A DNA stretch of 64,000 nt from NCBI GenBank assembly GCA_947382415.1, contig CANCYO010000004.1, positions 1 through 64,000 of the forward strand, in the 5' to 3' direction. The notes beneath the pieces were generated by a model. It did no database searches. It had not been told where the DNA came from and saw only the letters and a list, made by a program, of their open reading frames with translations. This document shows positions 1 to 9,100 of the stretch, one piece after another; the first letter of the stretch is position 1, and each line of letters starts with the position of its first letter. Source of the stretch: an uncultured Lachnospiraceae bacterium (GTDB taxonomy: Bacteria; Bacillota; Clostridia; Lachnospirales; Lachnospiraceae). The translations under genes and the position numbers were made by a program.

Positions 1-1
1 T

Positions 2-2356
2 AAAACAACTTTGTTCAATGCCTTGACCGGTTCCAATCAATTTGTGGGGAACTGGCCGGGCGTGACGGTGGAGAAGAAGGAGGGGCGTCTGAAATCCGAT
101 AAGGAGGTCACGATCATGGATCTCCCGGGTATCTATTCTCTTTCACCCTATACATTAGAGGAAGTGGTGGCGAGGAATTATCTGATAAACGAACGCCCGG
201 ATGCCATCCTCAATATCGTGGACGGAACCAATATCGAGCGCAATCTTTATCTGTCCACGCAGCTTTTGGAGCTCGGCATTCCCGTTGTGATGGCGGTAAA
301 TATGATGGATGTGGTGGAAAAGTCGGGCAGTGCCATCAACATCAAAAAACTTTCTGAAAAAATGGGTTGCGAGGCAGTGGCAATCTCCGCCCTGAAGGGA
401 ACCAATATTTCACAGGCCGCCCAGCGGGCGGTAGCGCTGGCAAAAGCAGGCAAAGCGCAAAAGCCGGTCCATCGCTTTGACGGGAAGCTGGAGCAGGCTG
501 TCGAGGCAGTGGAGGGAAAACTGTCCGGCGTTGCGCAGGAACAGAAACGATTCTTCGCCATCAAGCTTTTGGAGCGGGATGCAAAGATCGCGGATATGAT
601 GACGGCGGCGCCGGATGTGGAGACTGAGATTCAGGCTCTGGAACAGGCCTTTGGCGATGATGCGGAGTCGGTCATCACGAATGAGAGATATGTCTGTGTA
701 TCTTCTGTCATCAGGGTCTGCTGTACCGGAGCAAATAAGGATAAGGCCAGTCTTTCGGACAGGATAGACAGGATTGTGACAAACAGAATTCTGGCGCTGC
801 CAATTTTTGCGGCAGTAATGATTTTGGTATATTATGTATCAGTCACCACAGTGGGCACCTGGGCTACCGATTGGACCAATGACGGGCTCTTTGGGGATGG
901 CTGGCATCTGTTTGGCAGCGGCAGTGCCGCGTATGACGAAGCCGTGACTGCTTATGCCGCAGAGAAAATTTGGACGGAGGATGTGCGCGTTACAGCGGAT
1001 GCGGCGGCAGAAGCCGGCGTGACGGGTGCGGAGGATATTCTGGGAGCCATGGAGGATGAGGACTTCGGCGGTTTTGAGGAGGCCTATGGCACTTATGGAG
1101 AGGTGCTTGCAGAGAACGGTTATGACATCTCCGAGGTTGTGGATGCGGCGTTGGAGGAGGATCCGGATACTGCCGGTTATGGGATATGGGTTCCCGGTAT
1201 TCCTGTTCTGGCAGAGGGGGTGTTGGATGCGGTGAATTGCGCGGAGTGGCTCAAAGGGCTGATTTTGGACGGCATTATCGGCGGCGTGGGAGCTGTGCTG
1301 GGATTTGTGCCGCAGATGCTGGTGCTGTTTATCTTCCTGGCATTTTTGGAGGGCTGCGGTTACATGGCCCGAATTGCTTTCATCATGGACAGGATTTTCC
1401 GAAAATTCGGTCTCTCCGGCAAATCCTTTATTCCGATGCTGATCGGCACGGGCTGCGGAGTGCCCGGTATCATGGCGTCCCGCACCATCGAGAATGACAG
1501 AGACCGCAAGATGACCATCATGACGACTACGTTTATCCCCTGCGGAGCAAAGCTTCCGATTATCGCACTGATCGCTGCAGCGTTATTTGGGGGCGCGTGG
1601 TGGGTGGCTCCCAGCGCATACTTTATGGGTGTGGCAGCCATTGTTATATCGGGCATCATGCTGAAAAAGACAAAACTGTTTGCAGGCGATCCGGCTCCTT
1701 TTGTGATGGAGCTTCCGGCTTATCATATGCCGGCGCCGGGCAGTATTCTCAGGAGTATGTGGGAGAGAGGCTGGTCCTTTATCAAGAAAGCAGGCACTAT
1801 CATCCTGCTCTCTTCAATCCTGATCTGGGCCGGTTCCTGTTTCGGATTTGTGGACGGGAGCTTCCTGTTTGACACTGAGATGGAGCTGGAGAGCAGTATT
1901 CTGGGATATGTAGGAGGCGCGCTGTGCTGGATCTTTGCACCGCTGGGCTTTGGGGAGACTCGGGCCGTTATTGCCACCATCATGGGACTGGTGGCAAAGG
2001 AGGAGGTAGTAGGTGTGTTCGGTGTGCTGGATTTTGAAGGCATGAGCCGGATCGCCGGATATTCCTTCCTGACATTCAACCTTCTGTGCGCGCCCTGCTT
2101 TGCGGCAATGGGAGCTATCAAGCGAGAGATGAACAATATCAGATGGTTCTGGACTGCCATCGGTTACCAGTGTGTGTTTGCCTATGTAGTGGCGCTGATC
2201 ATCTACCAGATCGGCGCGGCATGTACCGGCAGTCTGAATGTAATCGGACTGGCAGCGGCGGTGATCCTGTTGGCGGGTATCCTCTATCTGCTCTTCAGGC
2301 CATACCGGGAGGCCCGGAGCGGGAGATACCCGAACCGGAGCTTCGGAAGGGCATAA
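2..2356 (+). CDS. feoB: Ferrous iron transporter FeoB (5' end outside window)
   Basis: FeoB imports Fe(II) through a membrane pore coupled to a cytoplasmic G-protein domain. The frame is open from base 2 and begins inside the P-loop (KTTLFNALTG), so the first residues lie upstream; the TTG at 11 is not a real start. G3 (DLPGIYSL) and G4 (NMMD) follow. The membrane part carries the two Gate repeats (GCGVPGIMASRT; FIPCGAKLPI) and several hydrophobic helices up to about residue 770. Between the first membrane helix and the rest of the pore lies an extra acidic, Ala/Glu-rich stretch of roughly 100 residues (bases about 870-1190), longer than in E. coli FeoB. No feoA or feoC is visible. Identity is secure. 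Confidence 0.96.
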   Translation, partial: KTTLFNALTGSNQFVGNWPGVTVEKKEGRLKSDKEVTIMDLPGIYSLSPYTLEEVVARNYLINERPDAILNIVDGTNIERNLYLSTQLLELGIPVVMAVNMMDVVEKSGSAINIKKLSEKMGCEAVAISALKGTNISQAAQRAVALAKAGKAQKPVHRFDGKLEQAVEAVEGKLSGVAQEQKRFFAIKLLERDAKIADMMTAAPDVETEIQALEQAFGDDAESVITNERYVCVSSVIRVCCTGANKDKASLSDRIDRIVTNRILALPIFAAVMILVYYVSVTTVGTWATDWTNDGLFGDGWHLFGSGSAAYDEAVTAYAAEKIWTEDVRVTADAAAEAGVTGAEDILGAMEDEDFGGFEEAYGTYGEVLAENGYDISEVVDAALEEDPDTAGYGIWVPGIPVLAEGVLDAVNCAEWLKGLILDGIIGGVGAVLGFVPQMLVLFIFLAFLEGCGYMARIAFIMDRIFRKFGLSGKSFIPMLIGTGCGVPGIMASRTIENDRDRKMTIMTTTFIPCGAKLPIIALIAAALFGGAWWVAPSAYFMGVAAIVISGIMLKKTKLFAGDPAPFVMELPAYHMPAPGSILRSMWERGWSFIKKAGTIILLSSILIWAGSCFGFVDGSFLFDTEMELESSILGYVGGALCWIFAPLGFGETRAVIATIMGLVAKEEVVGVFGVLDFEGMSRIAGYSFLTFNLLCAPCFAAMGAIKREMNNIRWFWTAIGYQCVFAYVVALIIYQIGAACTGSLNVIGLAAAVILLAGILYLLFRPYREARSGRYPNRSFGRA

Positions 2357-2424
2357 CGGCGGCAGCAGAGTCTTTGTTGCAACTTTATAAATCATTGCGC
2401 GAATGGCTAAAATACAGTCCCTTG

Positions 2425-2452
2425 TTGACTTTTCAAGGGCTGCGAGTATAAT
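2425..2452 (+). promoter_or_regulatory. Sigma-A promoter for the C_GCAxxG_C_C gene
   Basis: TTGACT (2425-2430) and TATAAT (2447-2452) are separated by 16 bases and lie about 45 bases upstream of the start at 2499. This suggests the small gene is transcribed separately from feoB. Confidence 0.7.
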
Positions 2453-2498
2453 AATATGCGTGAAAGCGTACCATTTAATCATTCTGAAGGGAAATGTT

Positions 2499-3002
2499 AT
2501 GGAGAAGAAGGCTATAGAGAAGATTGTGGATATTGAGAGCAGCCCCAGAGGGAAGGCCGCCATGGAAAACTTTCTCTCGGGATATAACTGCACCCAGGCG
2601 GTGGCCCTGGCCTTTGCGGATCTGCTGGACATAGATCAGAGTATGCTGCTTCGCATGAGTTCCTCCTTTGGCGGCGGAATGGGGAGGCTTCGGGAAGTCT
2701 GCGGCACGGTGTCGGGCATGTTTCTGGTGGCGGGGATGCTCTATGGTTATGAGGATCCCAAAGCATTTGAGGAGAAGGCGGCGCATTACGGCAGGATTCA
2801 GGAGCTGGCCGCGCGCTTTCGGGAGCAGCAGGGCAGCATTGTGTGCAGAGAGCTGTTAGGGCTGGATGTAAAGCGGGACGATCCCGTGCCCGAACGGCGC
2901 ACAGAGGAATATTATCAAAAGCGTCCCTGCCCGCAGCTTGCAGGGCTTGCAGCGGCTATTCTGGAACAGTTTATTGAGGAAAATCCTTATCAAGTTGACT
3001 GA
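2499..3002 (+). CDS. C_GCAxxG_C_C family protein (putative redox protein)
   Basis: This 167-residue soluble protein matches the C_GCAxxG_C_C family, named for its conserved cysteines. Visible are Cys31 (YNCTQAVA), a glycine-rich segment followed by EVCGTVSG, a third cysteine in IVCRELLG and a fourth in RPCPQLAG. The family is thought to be redox-active or metal-binding; its function is not established. The ATG at 2499 is chosen because a GAAGGG ribosome site sits 7 bases upstream and a sigma-A promoter lies just before it; the longer open frame starting at 2403 would begin upstream of that promoter. It lies between feoB and enolase, and a link to iron or redox state is only inferred from position. 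Confidence 0.85.
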   Translation: MEKKAIEKIVDIESSPRGKAAMENFLSGYNCTQAVALAFADLLDIDQSMLLRMSSSFGGGMGRLREVCGTVSGMFLVAGMLYGYEDPKAFEEKAAHYGRIQELAARFREQQGSIVCRELLGLDVKRDDPVPERRTEEYYQKRPCPQLAGLAAAILEQFIEENPYQVD

Positions 3003-3024
3003 CATTTTGCTGAATCCGAATAAT
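2995..3024 (+). promoter_or_regulatory. Possible promoter for enolase
   Basis: TTGACT (2995-3000, overlapping the previous stop) is followed after 18 bases by AATAAT (3019-3024). The -10 lacks the conserved first T, so this is a weak call. Confidence 0.3.
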
Positions 3025-3113
3025 ACGGCACAAAAGGCATAAAATCTCTTAAACGCGCAAGAATAAAAATATCAGATTCATTGTGCGGTATGATATGGAA
3101 GGAGACAGTGCAG

Positions 3114-4409
3114 ATGTATTATTTGGAGATTGAAAAGGTAATCGGAAGAGAGATTCTGGATTCCAGAGGGAATCCCACCGTGGAGGCGCAGGTGCGTCTT
3201 GCGGACGGAACCGTGGGCAGGGGAACGGCTCCCAGCGGGGCGTCCACCGGGGAATTTGAGGCGCTGGAGCTTCGGGACGGCGACAAGGGGCGGTATCTGG
3301 GAAAGGGCGTCACAAAGGCGGTGGAGAATATCAACACGGTCATCTGTCAGACGCTTCGGGGAATGGACGCCTCTGATATCTATGCGGTGGACAGGGCTAT
3401 GATCGAGGCCGACGGCACGAAGGACAAGTCAAAGTTGGGGGCGAACGCCATTCTTGCGGTGTCCATCGCCTGCGCCAGGGCGGCGGCAGAATCTTTGGAT
3501 ATTCCGCTGTATCGGTTTTTGGGCGGCGTAAACGGCAATCGTCTTCCCGTGCCCATGATGAATATCATCAATGGCGGATGTCATGCGGCCTCCTCGGGGC
3601 TGGATGTGCAGGAGTTTATGGTCATGCCCGTGGGCGCGTGTTGTTTCCGGGAGGCGCTCAGATGGTGTGCGGAGGTGTTTCACGCGCTGGCCGCCATCCT
3701 GAAGGAGCGGGGGCTTGCCACATCCGTGGGGGACGAGGGCGGATTTGCCCCGGCGCTCTCCTCGGACGAGGAGGCCATTGAGACCATATTGGAGGCAGTG
3801 AAAAAGGCTGGCTATGAGCCGGGCAGAGATTTTCGCATTGCCATGGACGCGGCATCCTCCGAGTGGAAGACCGGAAAAAAGGGAGAATACAAGCTGCCCA
3901 AAGCGGGAAAAGTATACACCTCGGATGAGCTCATCGCCCACTGGAAGGAGCTGGTGGAGAAATATCCCATCATCTCTATCGAGGATGCTCTGGATGAGGA
4001 GGACTGGGAGGGCTGGAGACGCCTGACCGAGGAGCTGGGACAGCGGGTGCAGCTTGTGGGAGACGATCTGTTCGTGACCAACACCGCGCGTCTGGAAAAA
4101 GGCATCCGGCAGCATTGCGGCAATTCTATTTTGATTAAGTTGAATCAGATCGGATCCGTGTCCGAGACACTGGAAGCCATCAAAATGGCTCACAAGGCAG
4201 GATATACCGCGATCAGTTCCCACCGTTCCGGCGAGACGGAGGACACCACCATTGCAGATCTGGCAGTGGCGTTAAATACCTGCCAGATCAAGACGGGAGC
4301 TCCCAGCCGTTCTGAGCGCGTGGCCAAGTACAATCAGCTTTTGCGCATCGAGGAGGAGCTGGGAAAGGCCGCCGTCTATCCCGGTATGAAGGCTTTCGGA
4401 GTACAGTAA
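3114..4409 (+). CDS. eno: Enolase (phosphopyruvate hydratase)
   Basis: Enolase converts 2-phosphoglycerate to phosphoenolpyruvate in glycolysis, in the cytoplasm. The 431-residue product has the N-terminal signature (REILDSRGNPTVEA), the mobile loop SGASTGEFEAL, the active-site histidine in NGGCH, the catalytic GDEGGFAP, metal ligands in SIEDALDEEDW and VGDDLFVTN, the catalytic Lys in LIKLNQIGSV and the C-terminal SHRSGETEDT. The loop around the histidine (HAASSGLDVQEF) differs from the common HADNNVDIQEF but keeps the key residues. The ATG at 3114 is used because AAGGAG lies 9 bases upstream; an in-frame start at 3081 has no ribosome site. The gene is followed by an intrinsic terminator, so it looks monocistronic. 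Confidence 0.97.
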   Translation: MYYLEIEKVIGREILDSRGNPTVEAQVRLADGTVGRGTAPSGASTGEFEALELRDGDKGRYLGKGVTKAVENINTVICQTLRGMDASDIYAVDRAMIEADGTKDKSKLGANAILAVSIACARAAAESLDIPLYRFLGGVNGNRLPVPMMNIINGGCHAASSGLDVQEFMVMPVGACCFREALRWCAEVFHALAAILKERGLATSVGDEGGFAPALSSDEEAIETILEAVKKAGYEPGRDFRIAMDAASSEWKTGKKGEYKLPKAGKVYTSDELIAHWKELVEKYPIISIEDALDEEDWEGWRRLTEELGQRVQLVGDDLFVTNTARLEKGIRQHCGNSILIKLNQIGSVSETLEAIKMAHKAGYTAISSHRSGETEDTTIADLAVALNTCQIKTGAPSRSERVAKYNQLLRIEEELGKAAVYPGMKAFGVQ

Positions 4410-4459
4410 GGCAGACGGCAGAGCGCGCAAAACAGGAAAATAATGAGGAAAAGTATGCG

Positions 4460-4500
4460 AACAGGCAGAAAGCTGCGGCTTTCTGCCTGTTTTCTGTGTA
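4460..4500 (+). terminator. Rho-independent terminator of enolase
   Basis: A 13-bp perfect stem (4460-4472 with 4479-4491, 6-base loop) is followed by a T-rich tail (TTTTCTGTGT). Confidence 0.85.
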
Positions 4501-4520
4501 TATTTATTCTCGTAAAAAAG

Positions 4521-4549
4521 TTGAAGGCCGTTCCATTATTTAGTATAAT
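4521..4549 (+). promoter_or_regulatory. Sigma-A promoter of the solute-binding lipoprotein gene
   Basis: TTGAAG (4521-4526), 17-base spacer, TATAAT (4544-4549). Transcription would start near 4556, which rules out upstream in-frame starts and supports the ATG at 4584. Confidence 0.8.
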
Positions 4550-4583
4550 AATTCATATAATGAAGAAGGGTGTGGTGGACAGG

Positions 4584-6050
4584 ATGAGAGACAGAGAGAG
4601 AGTTGCGAAAAGATTTGGTGCGGGCATAATTGCCGCCGCCCTTGTTTTGCCGGCCTGTGTGGGACTTGCGGGCTGCGGCGGAAAGGGCGCTTCGGACGCG
4701 CCGGTCTCGCTGACGGTATGGCATTATTACCACGGCGCGCAGCAGTATGCGTTCGACTCTCTGGTTGAGGAGTTTAACAGTACCGTGGGAAAGGAACAGG
4801 GTATCTATGTGCAGGGCGTAGGTCAGGGCACAGTGTCCGATCTGGAGTCCGCGGTGAGGGATTCCCTGGCGGGAAAGGTGGGCTCTGACGAGATGCCGGA
4901 CATGTTTTCCTCCTATGCGGACACCGCATATGAGGTAGAGCAGGCCGGAGCTCTGGCTGATCTGTCAGACTATCTGAGCGATGAAGAGCTTGGTGTGTTT
5001 GTGGACTCCTATGTGGAGGAAGGCAGGATTGCGGAGGACAACTCCCTGCGGATATTTCCGCTGGCCAAGTCCACAGAGGTGATGATTTTAAACAGGACGG
5101 ACTGGGATCCTTTTGCCCGGGCTGCGGGGGTGTCTCTGGATGATCTGGCGGACATGGAGGGCGTAGTGGCGGTGGCGCAGGCCTATTATGAATACACAGA
5201 CAGTCTGACTCCCGATGTGGCAAATGACGGCAGGGCCTTCTACGGGCGGGATTCCATGGCCAATTATTTCAACATCGGCATGAGGCAGATGGGGAATGAG
5301 ATTTTTCGTGTGGAGGACGGGGAGGTCAGTCTGAATCTGGACAAAGCTTCACTCAGACGCCTCTGGGATTGCTATTACGTGCCCATGGTCAAGGGATATT
5401 TCGGAGCGTACGGTGCTTTCCGCTCGGATGATGTAAAGACCGGAGAACTCCTGGCTTACACAGGTTCCACTACCTCGGCAATGTACTTTCCGGACGCGGT
5501 GGAGGGGGACAACGGAAGATATGACATTGATTATCTGGTGATGCAGGCTCCCGGTTTTGCCGGGGGAGAACATATTGCGGTTCAGCAGGGAGCGGGGATG
5601 GCCGTGTGCAAGTCTGACGAGCGCCATGAGAAGGCGTCGGTGGAATTCTTAAAATGGTTTACCCAGGCGGAAAACAATCTGGTCTTCTGCGGCGACTCGG
5701 GTTATCTGCCGGTCAGAAAAGAGGCCAACTCCAGTGCGCTTTTAGATCAGGTTATTGAGGAACGGGGACTGGAGCTGTCTCCGAAGACCTATGACTGTAT
5801 CACACAGATTTTTGATGAGATGTCTGATATGACTTTATATACCAACAAATGTTTCAGAAACGGTTCCGGAGCGCGAAAGGTTCTGGAATATCATCTGGCA
5901 GACAAGGCGCATGCGGACCGCGTTTTAGTGGAACAGAAGCTGGCGGAGGGGGACTCTCTGGAGGATGCCTGTGCGGCATATCTGACGGACGAGGCGTTTG
6001 ACGCATGGTATCAGGATTTTGGCAGGGCCCTGCAGGAAGCTGTCAATTGA
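4584..6050 (+). CDS. Extracellular solute-binding lipoprotein, orphan (family 1 type)
   Basis: The 488-residue product has a hydrophobic signal segment ending in the lipobox LAGC, so it should be anchored to the outer face of the membrane. The mature part looks like a sugar-type ABC substrate-binding protein (LTVWHYY near the N-terminus, EFNSTVG, FLKWFTQAENN near the C-terminus). No permease or ATPase gene is adjacent. Instead the next gene is a large membrane hybrid histidine kinase, 82 bases downstream with no obvious terminator between. I infer it serves as a ligand-presenting subunit for that kinase rather than for transport. The ATG at 4584 fits the promoter position; the ribosome site is only moderate (GGTGGACAGG). 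The ligand cannot be told from sequence. Confidence 0.85.
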   Translation: MRDRERVAKRFGAGIIAAALVLPACVGLAGCGGKGASDAPVSLTVWHYYHGAQQYAFDSLVEEFNSTVGKEQGIYVQGVGQGTVSDLESAVRDSLAGKVGSDEMPDMFSSYADTAYEVEQAGALADLSDYLSDEELGVFVDSYVEEGRIAEDNSLRIFPLAKSTEVMILNRTDWDPFARAAGVSLDDLADMEGVVAVAQAYYEYTDSLTPDVANDGRAFYGRDSMANYFNIGMRQMGNEIFRVEDGEVSLNLDKASLRRLWDCYYVPMVKGYFGAYGAFRSDDVKTGELLAYTGSTTSAMYFPDAVEGDNGRYDIDYLVMQAPGFAGGEHIAVQQGAGMAVCKSDERHEKASVEFLKWFTQAENNLVFCGDSGYLPVRKEANSSALLDQVIEERGLELSPKTYDCITQIFDEMSDMTLYTNKCFRNGSGARKVLEYHLADKAHADRVLVEQKLAEGDSLEDACAAYLTDEAFDAWYQDFGRALQEAVN

Positions 6051-6132
6051 TCCGATCGATCAGACTGTGCATATGGGGACCACAGGGAAAGCTACGGATG
6101 TTGATTAAATACACCGGGCGGAATGGGGACGA

Positions 6133-9100
6133 ATGGCACAAAAGGAAAAAATTAAACCGCAAAAAAAGAATATGCTGATGAAGACTTTTCCCAAAAGGAA
6201 ACAGACGATCTTTCGGATTTTTCTCTTACCGCTGGTAGGCGTGATGCTGGCGCAGAGTCTGATTGTCCTGGGAGTGCTTGTCTTTCGCCGGACCAGTACC
6301 ATGCTGCAGGATCATTCTGTCAACATGCTGCTTAGGATGGTGGAGAACAGAAAGGTGATTTTGCGCAATGATATGTCCAGATGGGCGTTTGTCTCAGGAC
6401 AGGAAGCGGCGATGAACCTTCTGGTGGAGGAGTTTTTGCGGGAGAAACAGGCGTCTTTGGAGCAGGTTCTCGCCTCAGGGGAACTGCGGGACGAACTGCT
6501 GGAGAGATTGCTTCCCGGCAGTATGGATCTTCTGGAAAACAGTATGACCACGGGCATTTTTGTGGTTTTGACAGGGGAGGATGCCGAGGGGAAAAATGTC
6601 GGGGAAGCCGGAGAGTTTGACGGCTTCTTTCTCCGGGATTCGAGTCCGGTCACCAATCCGGGGAACTATTCCGATTTGTTGATGGAGCGTGGCAGCAAGC
6701 GGCTCTCGAGGACTTACGGAGTGCCGCTGGACATCTATTGGACCACTGCTTTTGCCATGAGCGGGCAGGGGCAGAATTCCGGTGAGGATTTCTTCTATGA
6801 GCCATGGCGTGCAGGGCGGGAGAACGCATATGCGGATGTGGTGGATCTGGGCTATTGGTCTAAGCCTTTTGTGCTGGAGACGGATGGGAAGGATTCTCAT
6901 GATATGATAGCCTATTCTGTGCCCCTGCGCTATCAGGGGACCGTGTATGCGGTCATGGGTGTGGAAGTGGCGGTCAGCTATCTGCATGATTATCTGCCGG
7001 TGACGGAGTTAAATGAGGACGAGATGGCAGGTTACGCCCTGGCTGTGAGGGATGCGGACGGAAGCTATAAGGTGATGGCGGGACGAGGAGTGCTCTATAA
7101 TGCCGTGCATGCGAATGGAGACCGTTTGATTTTAAGGGACAGTTCCTATGAGAATCTGGCGCTTGTGGAAAATGCCCATATGGGATCCCGGCATGTATTT
7201 GCGGCAGTGTTTCCGCTGGAATTGTATGATTCGCATCCGCCTTATCAGGATACCGAATGGGTCTTGATGGGGCTGAGCAGCGAGGATACGCTCTTTGGCA
7301 TGAACCGGAAGCTTTATATTTGGATGGTCGCCGCCATCGCAATTGGGCTTTTATTCAGTCTGATCGGCATTTACTTCGTGGTGCGCAGGATCACCAGCCC
7401 CATCATGCGCCTGATGACCTGTATCAGCATGGGAGAGGCCGGACTGCAGGATTTTGTGCCCTCAAATATCCTGGAGGTGGATGCGCTGCATGCCGTTGTT
7501 GCGGATCTCACCGCCGCGCAGAAGGCTGCGGAGGAGGCTCTTCTGGAGGAAAAGGAGCTGTACAGGCTGGCGCTGGAGACCACAAAGGATACATTTTTTT
7601 CCTATGATTTTGAGGCGAAAGCGATAGATATCATCAATAATACTGTCTTAAACGGGCGTTTCAGTTGTGCGGAGCATGAGCTTGGGCCCATTGATATGGA
7701 CGCGGTGTATGAGGAAGACCGGGAGCAGTTTCGGGACTTTCTGCAGCGGATGCCGGATATCTGGAATCTGGAGCTGCGCATGAAGATTCCGGGGAAGCCG
7801 GAGTACCGCTGGTATGTTCTGAATGGCAATGTCATTTATGATACCGGTGGCAGACGCTGGAAGCTGGTGGGCAGAATTCATGACATTCAGGCGCGGAAGG
7901 AACAGGAGGCCGAACGGCAGAGAAAGGTTACTACAGACGGAGTGACGGGATTTTTTGCCTATGCTGCGGGAATGCAGCGATTGAGAGAATTGCGCAAATC
8001 TCAGCCTGACGGCGTCATGATCTATTTCATGGTGGATAATCTGCGCCGGATGGATGAGCAGAACGGCGTTACGTTTGGGGATATGATCCTGGAGGAGCTG
8101 GGGTGCATTGTCCGTAAGACTGCGGGACACAGAAGCATGCAGATCCGTTTTGACGGAAACGAGTTCTGTGTATGGCTGCCGGGCGGCACGGAGCAGAAGG
8201 CCCGGGAGTTTGCAGAAGAGCTGTTTGCCCGGGTGCGGGAGCGCTTCCCTGCGGATATTTTCGAGATTTTGCTCCACGCGGGCATTGCATTGGGGGATGA
8301 ACATAACCATACAAGGGAGATTGCCCGGATGGCAAAGCGTGCGCAGATGGCGGCCTCAAGGTCCGTGGAGGAAATGGGATATGCCTGCCACAGCCGGCTT
8401 CCGGCCAATCAGGAGAAGCCCGGCCCTACCTGGCGGGGCAAGCAGGTGCTGACTGTAGCTTATGGCGAGAATGTCAGTCTGGTGTCTCTGGCTTTGACGC
8501 TGTTTGGCAAAGGGGAAAATTTTGCCGCGCAGATGTATCTGATGCTTCAGAAGCTGGCACAGTATTATGACGCCAGCGATGTGCTCCTGAATATGGTTCA
8601 GCCGGAGTACCGCACCATGTATCTGGAGTATCAGTGGCATCGGGATGCTGCGGCACAGATTGCCGATCACGCCATGCCCTATCGGGAGGAAGAGTGGAAA
8701 CTTTTTGTCAGACAGATGGAAAACAAGGGCGTCCTCACATGGCAGGGTGAGGAGTCCCAGGACTCTCTGACGGTATTCTTCTGTCATGGAGCAGGTTCTT
8801 CCTGCGGTTATGCGCTCCCTCTCTATGACAATGGGAATGTCATGGGAATTCTGAGTATATTGAACGGTCAGGCTCCCGAGGCGGACCCGGCGGAAGCGGC
8901 CAAGAATCTGCTGGAGCTGGGCAGTGTGATCCAGAGCCAGATCACTCAGAGAAGGCATGATATGGCGAGCAAGGCCAAGTCGGATTTCCTCTCCCGGATG
9001 AGTCATGAGATACGTACGCCCATGAATGGGATTATCGGGATGACTGCCATAGCCATGCAGCAGGATCAGAGTCCTGAGCGGATTCAGGATTGTCTGCAGA

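Noticed and set aside
1814..2632. A 272-codon minus-strand frame across the end of feoB
   Set aside because: Shadow frame; it crosses the promoter region of the next gene and has no motif.
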